The translations under genes were made by a program, and so were the position numbers. Positions 1 to 8,064 of a stretch of 64,000 nt of DNA are shown here, one piece after another. The stretch is taken from positions 1,390,501 to 1,454,500 of the forward strand of contig NC_013525.1 of the NCBI RefSeq assembly GCF_000025005.1, written 5' to 3'. Positions within the stretch are counted from its first letter, which is position 1. Every line of letters begins with the position of its first letter. Below the pieces are notes generated by a model that was not told where the DNA came from, searched no databases, and saw only the letters and a program-made list of their open reading frames with translations. The stretch is from Thermobaculum terrenum ATCC BAA-798 (GTDB lineage Bacteria; Chloroflexota; Chloroflexia; Thermobaculales; Thermobaculaceae).

Positions 1-265
1 GGTATGTCTGCCATACACCGATAAGACCATTCACCACGGGAATAACGATCATTAGGACCGCATACAAGATGAGTTTATCCATGTCTCGCTTGAGTATGGC
101 ATCATCAACTATCAGCTTGAGAAGATAGGGGTTAGCCAAGCCGACTACGGAGATAATAAGTATCGCTATAAGCACTAGCAGCACATGTAGCTTGTACGGA
201 GCAAAGAACTTGACGACCCGCCTAGCGGTGCCAGCCCTTACAGGCTTCTCAGGTTTCTCAGCCAT
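1..265 (-). CDS. ABC exporter, N-terminal membrane part (partial)
   Basis: The reading frame opens at ATG 265 and runs off the left edge of the window, so only the first 88 residues are visible. They show a basic cytosolic start, a helix containing FFAPYK, and then two hydrophobic segments separated by NPYLLKLIVDDAI. This is the pattern of the first transmembrane domain of ABC exporters that carry membrane and ATPase domains on one chain. The ATPase is outside the window and the substrate cannot be inferred. The gene follows the MarR-MFS pair on the same strand, 40 bases downstream of the MFS stop, so all three may form one drug- or metabolite-export operon. Confidence 0.8.
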   Translation of the reverse strand, partial: MAEKPEKPVRAGTARRVVKFFAPYKLHVLLVLIAILIISVVGLANPYLLKLIVDDAILKRDMDKLILYAVLMIVIPVVNGLIGVWQTY

Positions 266-305
266 AAGTGCTCTTCGAAATCCACCCCCGCCACCTCCTG
301 CCCCC

Positions 306-1601
306 CTAAGCATCCAACGACCTCCTATCGCTACTGCTACCACCTACACCAACAAGGCTCTCAGCTTTGCGCTCTGCATTCCTCTGCAGGCGTATGTAAA
401 CAAACAAGATGGCTACCAACGTACCAGCCAGACAGATAATTGCCATGAGCTGTAAAGTAAGAGATACACCGATCAAAGCTGAAAGGGATCCCACTATTAC
501 ACCACCAAAAGGCGTACTACCGGCAAAGACAAGAAAATACAGGCTCATGATCCTGCCACGCAGATGGTCAGGCGCCAGCAGCTGGAGCCTGGTGTTGGCA
601 TTGGAGCTGAAGGTTACACTGGCGAAACCCAGGATAAATAGCCCTAGAAGTGTTAGTGGGTACAGCCTAGATACCCCTACTAACAATAAGGAAAAGCTGA
701 ATATTAGTGCACCCGCGAGCATAACTCCTACTCTAGCCTTACCAGCATAGGCCACAGCTAATGCAGCTAGCACAGAACCCACGCCCATGGCAGATGTCAG
801 TATACCTAACACTTCGGGCCCGGCCCCTAGTATGTACTTATCTATAAGAGGAAGCATGACGGTGAAGTTGTAACCAAATATACCCAAGCATGCCATCAGC
901 AATAACACAAGCAATATGTCTGAGTGACTGAAGGCATATTTGATTCCTTCGGCAACTTGAGTAAGCACACGTCCTCTCGGTGAACGTGCTACAGCGACAA
1001 ATTCGTCAGTACGCATAATAAGAAGACCCAATATGACAGCGAGAAAGCTAAGAGCATTAGCAGCAAAAGCCCCACCGGTACCTAGCCATCCTATCATTAG
1101 GCCCCCTATGCTAGGACCGATTATCCTAGCGGAGTTGAAGAGCATGCTGTTAAGGGCTACAGCATTAGCAAGTTTATCTGGTCCTACAAGCTCCACTACA
1201 AATGCTTGTCTTGTGGGATTGTCAATAGAATTGATTACCCCTAAGCAAAATGCCAATACATAGACATGCCATAGTTGAACATGATGCGATATCACAAGGA
1301 TTGCCAAAATGCCGGCTTGGATAGCAGCTGAAGATTGGGTTATGATTAGGACCCTATGTTTTGGTAATCTGTCGGCAAGTACCCCTCCAAAAAGAGCCAT
1401 GACGGTAATGGGCAAGAACTGCAACATCGTTACGAAACCTAAAGCACTTGGTGAATTAGTAAGCTGAAGAACCAGCCATGATTGAGCTATGGTCTGCATC
1501 CAAGTGCCGGACAGTGATATAAGCTGCCCAAGCCAAAATACTCTATAGTTATAGACAGACAGCGCGCTAAATGTCCGCCTTATACTAGCGCTCAGGCTCA
1601 A
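306..1601 (-). CDS. MFS transporter, EntS/MFS_3-like
   Basis: A hydrophobic protein of about 431 residues with roughly twelve membrane segments. The loop GGVLADRLPKHRVL after the second pair of helices is the classic major facilitator motif, and TRQAFVVELVGPDKLANAVALN is typical of the MFS_3 family that includes the enterobactin exporter EntS. I place the start at TTG 1601 because a GGAGGTG ribosome binding site lies four bases upstream. An upstream start at 1655 would run 71 bases into marR. With TTG the overlap with marR is 17 bases, which suggests translational coupling. The likely role is export of a small molecule or drug; the substrate is unknown. Confidence 0.86.
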   Translation of the reverse strand: MSLSASIRRTFSALSVYNYRVFWLGQLISLSGTWMQTIAQSWLVLQLTNSPSALGFVTMLQFLPITVMALFGGVLADRLPKHRVLIITQSSAAIQAGILAILVISHHVQLWHVYVLAFCLGVINSIDNPTRQAFVVELVGPDKLANAVALNSMLFNSARIIGPSIGGLMIGWLGTGGAFAANALSFLAVILGLLIMRTDEFVAVARSPRGRVLTQVAEGIKYAFSHSDILLVLLLMACLGIFGYNFTVMLPLIDKYILGAGPEVLGILTSAMGVGSVLAALAVAYAGKARVGVMLAGALIFSFSLLLVGVSRLYPLTLLGLFILGFASVTFSSNANTRLQLLAPDHLRGRIMSLYFLVFAGSTPFGGVIVGSLSALIGVSLTLQLMAIICLAGTLVAILFVYIRLQRNAERKAESLVGVGGSSSDRRSLDA

Positions 1602-2058
1602 CAGACACCTCCAATGGGTTTGACGGTGGGGGAAGTGTTTCAGCAGCACTACCAAGCTTCTCTAGAGCCTGAGTGACCTCTTCAAGATCATCACCTAATG
1701 CACTAGCTATATTTGCCAGATACTCCCTGTTGATCTGTCGGATATCACCCACAACGGATTCTCCTTCGGGTGTCAACCTAAGGGGTATCACTCTGCGGTC
1801 ATCAGGAGCTTGCAGCCTTTCAACTAATCCAGCTCTGACAAGCTTATCCACCAAACCGCTAACAGTAGATACAGTTACTCCTAACTGCTGGGATATAAAG
1901 TTAGTTGTAGCCCCTGGATGCCTTCTCAATATAAACAACACCCTGAGTTGGGGGAGTGTCAACCCTTTGTCTTCCCATAACCTTAGCCTAAGCGCATCTA
2001 CCAGGTGTACTACCTTCCAATATGCTCTTCGGAATCTAGCAAGGTTTTCTTCTTCCAT
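1585..2058 (-). CDS. MarR family transcriptional regulator
   Basis: A 157-residue winged-helix protein. Residues about 30-100 carry the MarR pattern: LTLPQLRVLFILRRHPGATT, then the recognition helix region VTVSTVSGLVDKLVRAGLVER and the wing DDRRVIPLRLTPEG. ATG 2058 is chosen because GGAGG lies about nine bases upstream; longer starts would add an unusual 35-residue head. It sits first in the operon with the MFS pump, the usual arrangement of a repressor that controls its own efflux gene and responds to a small ligand. A promoter-like TATAAT and an inverted repeat lie just upstream. Confidence 0.9.
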   Translation of the reverse strand: MEEENLARFRRAYWKVVHLVDALRLRLWEDKGLTLPQLRVLFILRRHPGATTNFISQQLGVTVSTVSGLVDKLVRAGLVERLQAPDDRRVIPLRLTPEGESVVGDIRQINREYLANIASALGDDLEEVTQALEKLGSAAETLPPPSNPLEVSVEPER

Positions 2059-2073
2059 ACCTTTAGTCCTCCA

Positions 2074-2120
2074 AATAATTATATACTGATATCTAACATT
2101 TCGGAAATACCAAAATGTTT
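2074..2120 (-). promoter_or_regulatory. marR promoter with candidate operator
   Basis: On the minus strand a TATAAT box stands about 25 bases before the marR start. Just upstream is an inverted repeat with arms AACATTT and AAATGTT separated by 11 bases, and a GATATC palindrome between it and the TATAAT. The repeat overlaps where a -35 box would be, as expected for an autoregulatory MarR operator. Binding is inferred. Confidence 0.4.
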
Positions 2121-2343
2121 GCAATTTGCATACTCTTCTCAAGAGTAACATGCAGTCTAGCATCTAACAACAGTGGTTGGAATTAAGCGTTTAGGCAAGA
2201 AATTATAATGTGCGTTCTTGAGTTTCATATATAGGGTAGAATTCAGCAGGCTGGGCGTCTTTGGCATGGTTGATGATAGCGGACAGTAATTATATGTAAC
2301 TACTGGTTTGCTTTGAGCAAAAGAAAGTATTCAGGGGTGAGTA

Positions 2344-3825
2344 ATGGCAAATAGAAGATTTGAGGGGAAAATAAGGGCCCCGGATTTCCCAGGTGGTCTT
2401 AAGTGGTTCAACACAGATAGGCACATAAGCCTGGCAGATTTGAGGGGAAAGATAGTTATACTGGATTTCTGGACCTACTGTTGCATCAACTGCATGCATA
2501 TACTACCTCACCTGCGAAAACTCGAGGAGAAGTATCCAGATGAGTTGGTAGTAATAGGAGTGCATTCAGCTAAGTTTATGGCTGAAAGATCAGACACGGG
2601 GATAAGAAATGCTATTAGGAGATATTCAGTCAGGCATCCAGTTGTGAATGATGCCAATCTCCAAATCTGGAGTGAATATGCCGTACGAGCCTGGCCTACT
2701 CTCTATTTCATTGACCCTACCGGTCGAATAGTGGGTATGCACGAAGGCGAGATAAGGTTCCCTGAGCTTGATAACATCATCTCGCAGATGATCCAGGAGT
2801 ATGACTCATTAGGCATTCTCGACCGGACCCCTATAAGATTCAATGCAGAGAGGGCTCCAGAGGGAATACTCGCTTTCCCCGGCAAAGTGCTAGCTCTGGA
2901 AGATGAAGATAGCCTATATATAGCTGATTCAAACCATAACCGTATCCTAGAGTGCTCGCTATCCGGAAAGATACGCCGAATCTGGGGAAATGGTGAGGAA
3001 GGATTGGTAGATGGATCTGCCTCAGAGGCAAAGTTTAATCACCCTCAGGGCATGGCGATACGTGGGAATGAACTGTACGTTGCAGATACAGAAAACCACG
3101 CCTTGCGTCTACTACATCTAAACGAAGGTAAAGTCGAAACTATAGCCGGTACTGGAGAACAGGGATATCCAATCTCTTTCCAACCATCAATTGGAAAGTA
3201 CACAGAGCTAAACTCACCCTGGGATCTAGAGATAGTCAACGACGTACTGTATATAGCTATGGCAGGGTGCCATCAAATATGGGCTATGGAGATGCCATCA
3301 GGAGTAGTGCGCCCTCTTGCCGGCACGGCCAGGGAAGGCATTAAGGATGGGCCAGCTTCTGCAGCATGGTTAGCTCAGCCAAGCGGGCTTACTACGGATG
3401 GCCAATTACTATATTTTGCCGACAGTGAAACTAGCTCTATTCGTCTTCTAGATCCAGCTAGTGGAAGAGTAGAGACTCTGGTAGGCATAGACCTATTTGA
3501 GTTCGGAGATGTTGACGGTGTAGGCGGAATGGTTAGACTTCAGCACCCCCTTGATGTTGAATGGCATGCTGGAAAGTTGTACATCGCCGATAGCTACAAC
3601 AACAAGATCAAAATTCTAGATCCGCATACACGTGAGTGTCGAACCTGGGTTGGTTCAGGCAAACAGGAGCTAAGGGATGGTACCAGGCAGGATGCTAGTC
3701 TTGCTGAACCGGGTGGCCTTTCTGCCACATCTCGCTATCTTTACGTAGCCGACACCAATAATCACGCTATTAGAATTGTAGATTTCAGCACAGGTGAGGT
3801 ATCTACACTGAAAATACACGAGTAG
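2344..3825 (+). CDS. Thioredoxin-like and NHL-repeat protein, NHLRC2-type
   Basis: A 493-residue soluble protein with two parts. Residues 1-150 are a thioredoxin-like fold with the cysteine motif Cys46-Cys47-Ile-Asn-Cys50 and a cis-proline region AWPTLYFID. The CCINC signature is that of the NHLRC2 family. Residues 175-493 hold repeated YIADSNHNRI, YVADTENHAL, YIADSYNNKI and YVADTNNHAI units, i.e. NHL beta-propeller blades. No signal peptide is visible, so it should be cytosolic. A GGGGTGAG ribosome binding site precedes ATG 2344. Biochemical function in bacteria is not established; a redox or protein-scaffold role is inferred from the domains. It is transcribed alone, convergent with the next gene. 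Confidence 0.88.
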   Translation: MANRRFEGKIRAPDFPGGLKWFNTDRHISLADLRGKIVILDFWTYCCINCMHILPHLRKLEEKYPDELVVIGVHSAKFMAERSDTGIRNAIRRYSVRHPVVNDANLQIWSEYAVRAWPTLYFIDPTGRIVGMHEGEIRFPELDNIISQMIQEYDSLGILDRTPIRFNAERAPEGILAFPGKVLALEDEDSLYIADSNHNRILECSLSGKIRRIWGNGEEGLVDGSASEAKFNHPQGMAIRGNELYVADTENHALRLLHLNEGKVETIAGTGEQGYPISFQPSIGKYTELNSPWDLEIVNDVLYIAMAGCHQIWAMEMPSGVVRPLAGTAREGIKDGPASAAWLAQPSGLTTDGQLLYFADSETSSIRLLDPASGRVETLVGIDLFEFGDVDGVGGMVRLQHPLDVEWHAGKLYIADSYNNKIKILDPHTRECRTWVGSGKQELRDGTRQDASLAEPGGLSATSRYLYVADTNNHAIRIVDFSTGEVSTLKIHE

Positions 3826-3867
3826 ACTGCTATGTAAAAATTACTATATAAACTTAGCTTGAAGCCA

Positions 3868-5082
3868 TTATTGTAAACTTAATTCAGCTTTATTAGATAT
3901 ATCACAACATATCGTGCAAGTATTGTGAGCTTCATCGTAATACCATGTATTACTTGTCAGCGTACAGGTTTGAACACGTTCTAGTATCACACCGTCAACA
4001 AAAACCTTAGTAGGCACAAATCCAGGGGTTAGTTGAAATGTAAAGTCATGACAATCAATTCCTTGGGCAATTTCTATGGACAAGGTAATTTCCCCATCCA
4101 GCGGTGTACTTTGTTTATAGACAGCGGTTTCCATCGCAACATAATAGCTAGCAAGCTTGCTGGGGGTCATCCAGATGATATCTTTTCTCCATACAGTGTC
4201 TATACGCCTTATTACTTCTCGCAAGCCTTCTAGGCCCTTCCATGAGCCATTTGAAAACAAAGATTGCCAATGAGTGGTCATTACTAGGGGACTTTGATGA
4301 CATAAGAGAAATCCTAACCTCCCATTCAGGCCATCTTCTGTAATCCACAAGTCAACGTCTGGATCACGCCCTTTCTGGGTGTGCCAAGCGAAATCCATAC
4401 ATGTACCCGAGACTATACTGACCAAAGATTCACCATCTCCGCACATGGAAAGTCTTGGAGATACGACCTCGGAGGTATCATCACAGTGGACAAAATACCA
4501 TCCGTGGTTTGTATCAGTAACAGCCTTAAGCGAAGTCCTGATGGCTTCACAGTATAGATCTTCAACGGCTGCTCCTAACCTCCAAGGTGATGTAACACCA
4601 TTGGGAGATAATCCAACGTTGGTAAGTATTTCTAATGCAGTGCTTATATAACTAACCATTGTGTCCAAATCCTGTCGATCAAACCATACATCCTCACGCT
4701 CATCTAGTGGCTGCCACGCAGTGATATCCATAGCGTAATTGTGAGTCAGCAATTCAGGGGAGATATCACACCTTCTCGCAATTCTCTCCCTAACTACAGT
4801 GAGAAAGAGCTCTAATTCATCTCTACCAATTCCTGGCAAGCAATTATCTATTCTGCCAGTAGCTCCTGGGCAAGGGATCAGAGAGAATTTGCCTTTTACA
4901 TCATATTGATCGAGCATATCAGCAAAAGCCTCAAGGAATGAAATTGGCGCTACAGGCTCATGACCATCATGAGGGAACTCATACCATGCAGGGTTACGAC
5001 AAGGGACAGGATCATCTACTAGCAGGACGGCCGGTATTTTCTGTCTCGGCCAGAAGATTCTAAGGTTGTCTCTACTAGGCAT
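3868..5082 (-). CDS. Conserved protein, possible polysaccharide-deacetylase-like fold
   Basis: A 404-residue soluble protein I do not recognise with certainty. The first part has VLLVDDPVP followed by a helix and VKGKFSLIP, which resembles the first strands and metal-binding Asp-Asp of NodB-type carbohydrate deacetylases. TSPWRLG near the middle also fits that barrel. The last 80 residues look like a beta-rich appendage. It overlaps the upstream oxidase gene by eight bases and so is probably translated with it, as the last gene of the operon that starts with the sugar-binding protein. A carbohydrate-related role is inferred from that context only. Confidence 0.5.
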   Translation of the reverse strand: MPSRDNLRIFWPRQKIPAVLLVDDPVPCRNPAWYEFPHDGHEPVAPISFLEAFADMLDQYDVKGKFSLIPCPGATGRIDNCLPGIGRDELELFLTVVRERIARRCDISPELLTHNYAMDITAWQPLDEREDVWFDRQDLDTMVSYISTALEILTNVGLSPNGVTSPWRLGAAVEDLYCEAIRTSLKAVTDTNHGWYFVHCDDTSEVVSPRLSMCGDGESLVSIVSGTCMDFAWHTQKGRDPDVDLWITEDGLNGRLGFLLCHQSPLVMTTHWQSLFSNGSWKGLEGLREVIRRIDTVWRKDIIWMTPSKLASYYVAMETAVYKQSTPLDGEITLSIEIAQGIDCHDFTFQLTPGFVPTKVFVDGVILERVQTCTLTSNTWYYDEAHNTCTICCDISNKAELSLQ

Positions 5083-6244
5083 GCTGGGTAGCTCCCGATG
5101 GGGTAAACCTTTTTAGAGATAGAAAGTCTATTGGGTGAGATGTGCGTCCTTCAATAGCAAGATCCGCCAGGATCTCCCCAATTACTGGAGCGAATTTGAA
5201 CCCATGCCCTGAGAATCCACAAGCAAGCACTACCCCGCTTTGGAATGGATGATGATCCACAACAAAGTGTTGGTCCGGCGTCATGGTGTACATACATGTG
5301 GAGGCATCTACTGGGTGAGATATGGAAGGAATTAGCTTAGCAACTATGCTTTTTAATCGTTCTATCTCGTCCGGTGTAACTCCCCTGGCGATAGTATCTG
5401 GGGTGCAAGGAGTGCCGTCATCATGACGACCAAACTTCATGCCCACACGCTTGTTGTAAGGCATGCCATAGTACGTTCCCTCAGGCAATTGCCACAAGTG
5501 TACTGGCAAGTTATGTCCATCTATACCATCACGCTCATCCCCACGCCTAAAGTAGGCCACAAACACTCTTAGAACCTGTAAGGGAACGCCTATGTCTGCA
5601 AGAATTTCAGGCGCCCACGGCCCCACGGTCAGGATGACTCTCTCTGCTAGATAACCGCTAGGCGAAAGAGATGTAAATACCCTGAACCCCGAGCCTTCAG
5701 TCCTCCAGGACAAAACTTTCTCTCTCATGTGCAGGTGCACCCCACGAGCTGCCGCTCCCTGAAGGAAAGAGGATATACAAGCTTCAGGCTGCAGGACTCC
5801 TACACCAGGTTCGAGTATGGCCTCCAAATTCTCTGGCACATGTATTTCTGGATAACGATGTCTTAGTTCATCACTAGTTAACAGTTCACAAGGAATATTC
5901 CACTGTTGGGAACTGGACAGCACACCACTGATAAGTTCCCCGTCACGAGGCCCTACATATAATCCTCCGGTTATAGTAAGCAATCGAGTATTAGCATCTT
6001 CTTCCAGTAATCTCCACAGTTCGTAAGATCGTCTTACAAGGGGTACATACTGAGGTGATTCAAAGTACGCCTCACGAATTATTCGACTTTCACCATGGCT
6101 GGAACCAAGAGAATGCGGAGGCGAATAAGTGTCGAAAGCTATCACTCTGTATCCGCGAGACGCTAGCATATAGGCAGTAGCGCTTCCCATTGCCCCCAGC
6201 CCTACTACCGCTACATCGTAACTAGCATTATTGCTAGAACCCAC
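5075..6244 (-). CDS. Monomeric sarcosine oxidase-type FAD oxidase
   Basis: A 389-residue flavoenzyme of the sarcosine oxidase / N-methyltryptophan oxidase / fructosyl-amino-acid oxidase family, which oxidises secondary amines and makes H2O2. The FAD dinucleotide motif VVGLGAMGSATAY is at residues 13-25. SSHGESRIIREAYFE is the typical following segment. CMYTMTPDQHFVVD carries Cys317, at the position of the cysteine that binds FAD covalently in Bacillus sarcosine oxidase, and CGFSGHGFKFAP closes the site. GTG 6244 has a GGGGAGGTG ribosome binding site. Placement downstream of a sugar ABC importer suggests a substrate that carries a sugar, such as a glycated amino acid, but this is inference. 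Confidence 0.87.
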   Translation of the reverse strand: MGSSNNASYDVAVVGLGAMGSATAYMLASRGYRVIAFDTYSPPHSLGSSHGESRIIREAYFESPQYVPLVRRSYELWRLLEEDANTRLLTITGGLYVGPRDGELISGVLSSSQQWNIPCELLTSDELRHRYPEIHVPENLEAILEPGVGVLQPEACISSFLQGAAARGVHLHMREKVLSWRTEGSGFRVFTSLSPSGYLAERVILTVGPWAPEILADIGVPLQVLRVFVAYFRRGDERDGIDGHNLPVHLWQLPEGTYYGMPYNKRVGMKFGRHDDGTPCTPDTIARGVTPDEIERLKSIVAKLIPSISHPVDASTCMYTMTPDQHFVVDHHPFQSGVVLACGFSGHGFKFAPVIGEILADLAIEGRTSHPIDFLSLKRFTPSGATQHA

Positions 6245-6351
6245 AAGGGCACCTCCCCATATAATAAATCAAGCTATATGTGTTGCGAACATAGTAATTG
6301 ATTGTAATAAGGTAAAGCTCATCTCTCCACACCTACGAAAACAAAGTCATT

Positions 6352-7167
6352 CTAGCCCTTTACAGCTCCTGTGGTAAGCCCTTGGATAAGTTGCCTCTGA
6401 AATATCAGGAAAATCACTGTGAGCGGTACGTAGATGATTGTAGCCCCCGCTGCGGTAACTGGTATGTTAGTAGTCCAGCGCTGCTGGAAGTACAGCAGGC
6501 CGACTGGTAAAGTCTGATACTGAGGATCTGTTGTCACCACAAACGGCAGCAAAAATTCATTCCATGTCCATATAAAGAACAGTAACCCTAGGGTGCCTAT
6601 GACTGGACGAATAAGCGGCACGAGCACCCACCATAGTATCCTCCACGAGCTAGCCCCATCCACTATTGCAGCCTCCGTTATATCTCTGGGAACGCTGCTG
6701 AAGGCCTGCCTCAGCAGCAAGGTTCCAAAAGATAGGCTGAGCGCGATTTGAGGCAGTATCAACCCCCAATAAGAATTCAGCATGTACATAGTCTTAAGGA
6801 CGTAGAAAAGTGGTACCACTATTGCTTGTAAGGGGACTATCAATCCCAGTAGCAGGAAAGCAAAGAGAAACCTTGCACCTTTGAAATTGAAACGGGAGAA
6901 AGCATAACCTGACATACAAGACAGAATGATCGAAGGTATCACCACCGCCACCGCAACTATCAAGCTATTTATAAAGAAGCGGCTAAATCCTCCCTGTGTC
7001 CAGGCAGTAACATAGTTTTCAAACTGCCACCTACTAGGAAGGGAAAAAGTTCCTTGGACAAGTTCTATGTCGGTCTTAAACGATGCTAAAGTGGTGATAA
7101 TAAAAGGGCCTATGGCTACTATCAGGCCAACTATTAAGGCTAGATAGATCAAACCTTTCTTAATCAC
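6352..7167 (-). CDS. Sugar ABC importer permease, MalG-type (CUT1)
   Basis: A 271-residue inner-membrane permease with about six helices. The cytoplasmic EAA loop reads ITEAAIVDGASSWRILWWVLVPLIRPVIG, the site that contacts the ATPase. The MalG-like C-terminus is intact. GTG 7167 is preferred because GGAG lies six bases upstream, giving an eight-base overlap with the partner permease; TTG 7179 is the alternative. It forms the translocation pore with the gene just upstream. No ATPase gene is in the operon, as is common for CUT1 systems that share an MsmK/UgpC-type ATPase encoded elsewhere. Confidence 0.92.
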   Translation of the reverse strand: MIKKGLIYLALIVGLIVAIGPFIITTLASFKTDIELVQGTFSLPSRWQFENYVTAWTQGGFSRFFINSLIVAVAVVIPSIILSCMSGYAFSRFNFKGARFLFAFLLLGLIVPLQAIVVPLFYVLKTMYMLNSYWGLILPQIALSLSFGTLLLRQAFSSVPRDITEAAIVDGASSWRILWWVLVPLIRPVIGTLGLLFFIWTWNEFLLPFVVTTDPQYQTLPVGLLYFQQRWTTNIPVTAAGATIIYVPLTVIFLIFQRQLIQGLTTGAVKG

Positions 7168-8053
7168 TGCTTTCTCCAAATAGCCTTAGCGTGACCAAGG
7201 TCAAACCTAGAGTTAGAACAGCTATGATAACTCCCAGCACGGAACCATAGCCTACTCTGTTTATGTTAAATGCGTTCTCGAGCATATAGAGCACCACTAC
7301 GCTAGTAGATCTTCCCGGACCGCCTCTAGTAGTAGCCCATATTACGTCAAAGACCTTGAGAGCATTTATTAGGTTAACAGCTATCACCACTGCTATCTCC
7401 CCACGCAGTCCTGGCAGGGTAACCGCTAGAAATTCCTGCCAGCCAGAAGCTCCGTCAATCCGGGCAGCCTCATAGAGTTCCTGAGGGATCTTCTGCAAAC
7501 CCGCGAGGAAAACTACATAACAAAAGCCATAGGTAGCCCATGCTCCTATAAGCCCCACAGAAGGTAGAGCGAGGTTGAAGTCGCCCAACCAACCTAATGG
7601 TTGTATACCCACCAGCCCCAGTAGGCTATTTACAGGACCAAAGGCAGGGTTTAGCATCCATCTCCACACCACGCCTATAAGCACTCCAGGCATGATGTAA
7701 GGCAGGAAAAAACCTACACGGAAGATAGAACTACCTCTCAGCTTGAGATGATGAACAACTGCAGCAGGTGCCAGCCCTAACACAGCTGGCAATAAAACGT
7801 AATAAGGAATTAGTACAACGTTATGCCAAAGAGACAGCCAAAATATAGGATCCGAGAAAGCCTGCACGTAATTAGCTAGTCCCACGAACCTGGGTGCTGT
7901 GTACCCATCCCAAGAAAGCAGGCTGAGCACCACAGCACCCAAGGTAGGTATGCCAACGAACAGAGTAAATATTACTAATGAAGGCAGTAGGTAGAGATAC
8001 GGCTCTAAAGCTGAGCCGTATCTCCTGCTACGTCCAGACATGCTGTACTTCAC
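7160..8053 (-). CDS. Sugar ABC importer permease, MalF-type (CUT1)
   Basis: A 297-residue membrane protein with six predicted helices and the EAA loop ELYEAARIDGASGWQEFLAVTLPGLRGEI. It is the usual first permease of a CUT1 system. The start at GTG 8053 lies 11 bases after the stop of the binding-protein gene; ATG 8041 is also possible. No strong ribosome binding site is visible, so translation may depend on coupling to the gene before it. It pairs with the MalG-type permease to move an oligosaccharide or related solute into the cell. Confidence 0.92.
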   Translation of the reverse strand: MKYSMSGRSRRYGSALEPYLYLLPSLVIFTLFVGIPTLGAVVLSLLSWDGYTAPRFVGLANYVQAFSDPIFWLSLWHNVVLIPYYVLLPAVLGLAPAAVVHHLKLRGSSIFRVGFFLPYIMPGVLIGVVWRWMLNPAFGPVNSLLGLVGIQPLGWLGDFNLALPSVGLIGAWATYGFCYVVFLAGLQKIPQELYEAARIDGASGWQEFLAVTLPGLRGEIAVVIAVNLINALKVFDVIWATTRGGPGRSTSVVVLYMLENAFNINRVGYGSVLGVIIAVLTLGLTLVTLRLFGESSD

Positions 8054-8064
8054 TCTGTGATGAC

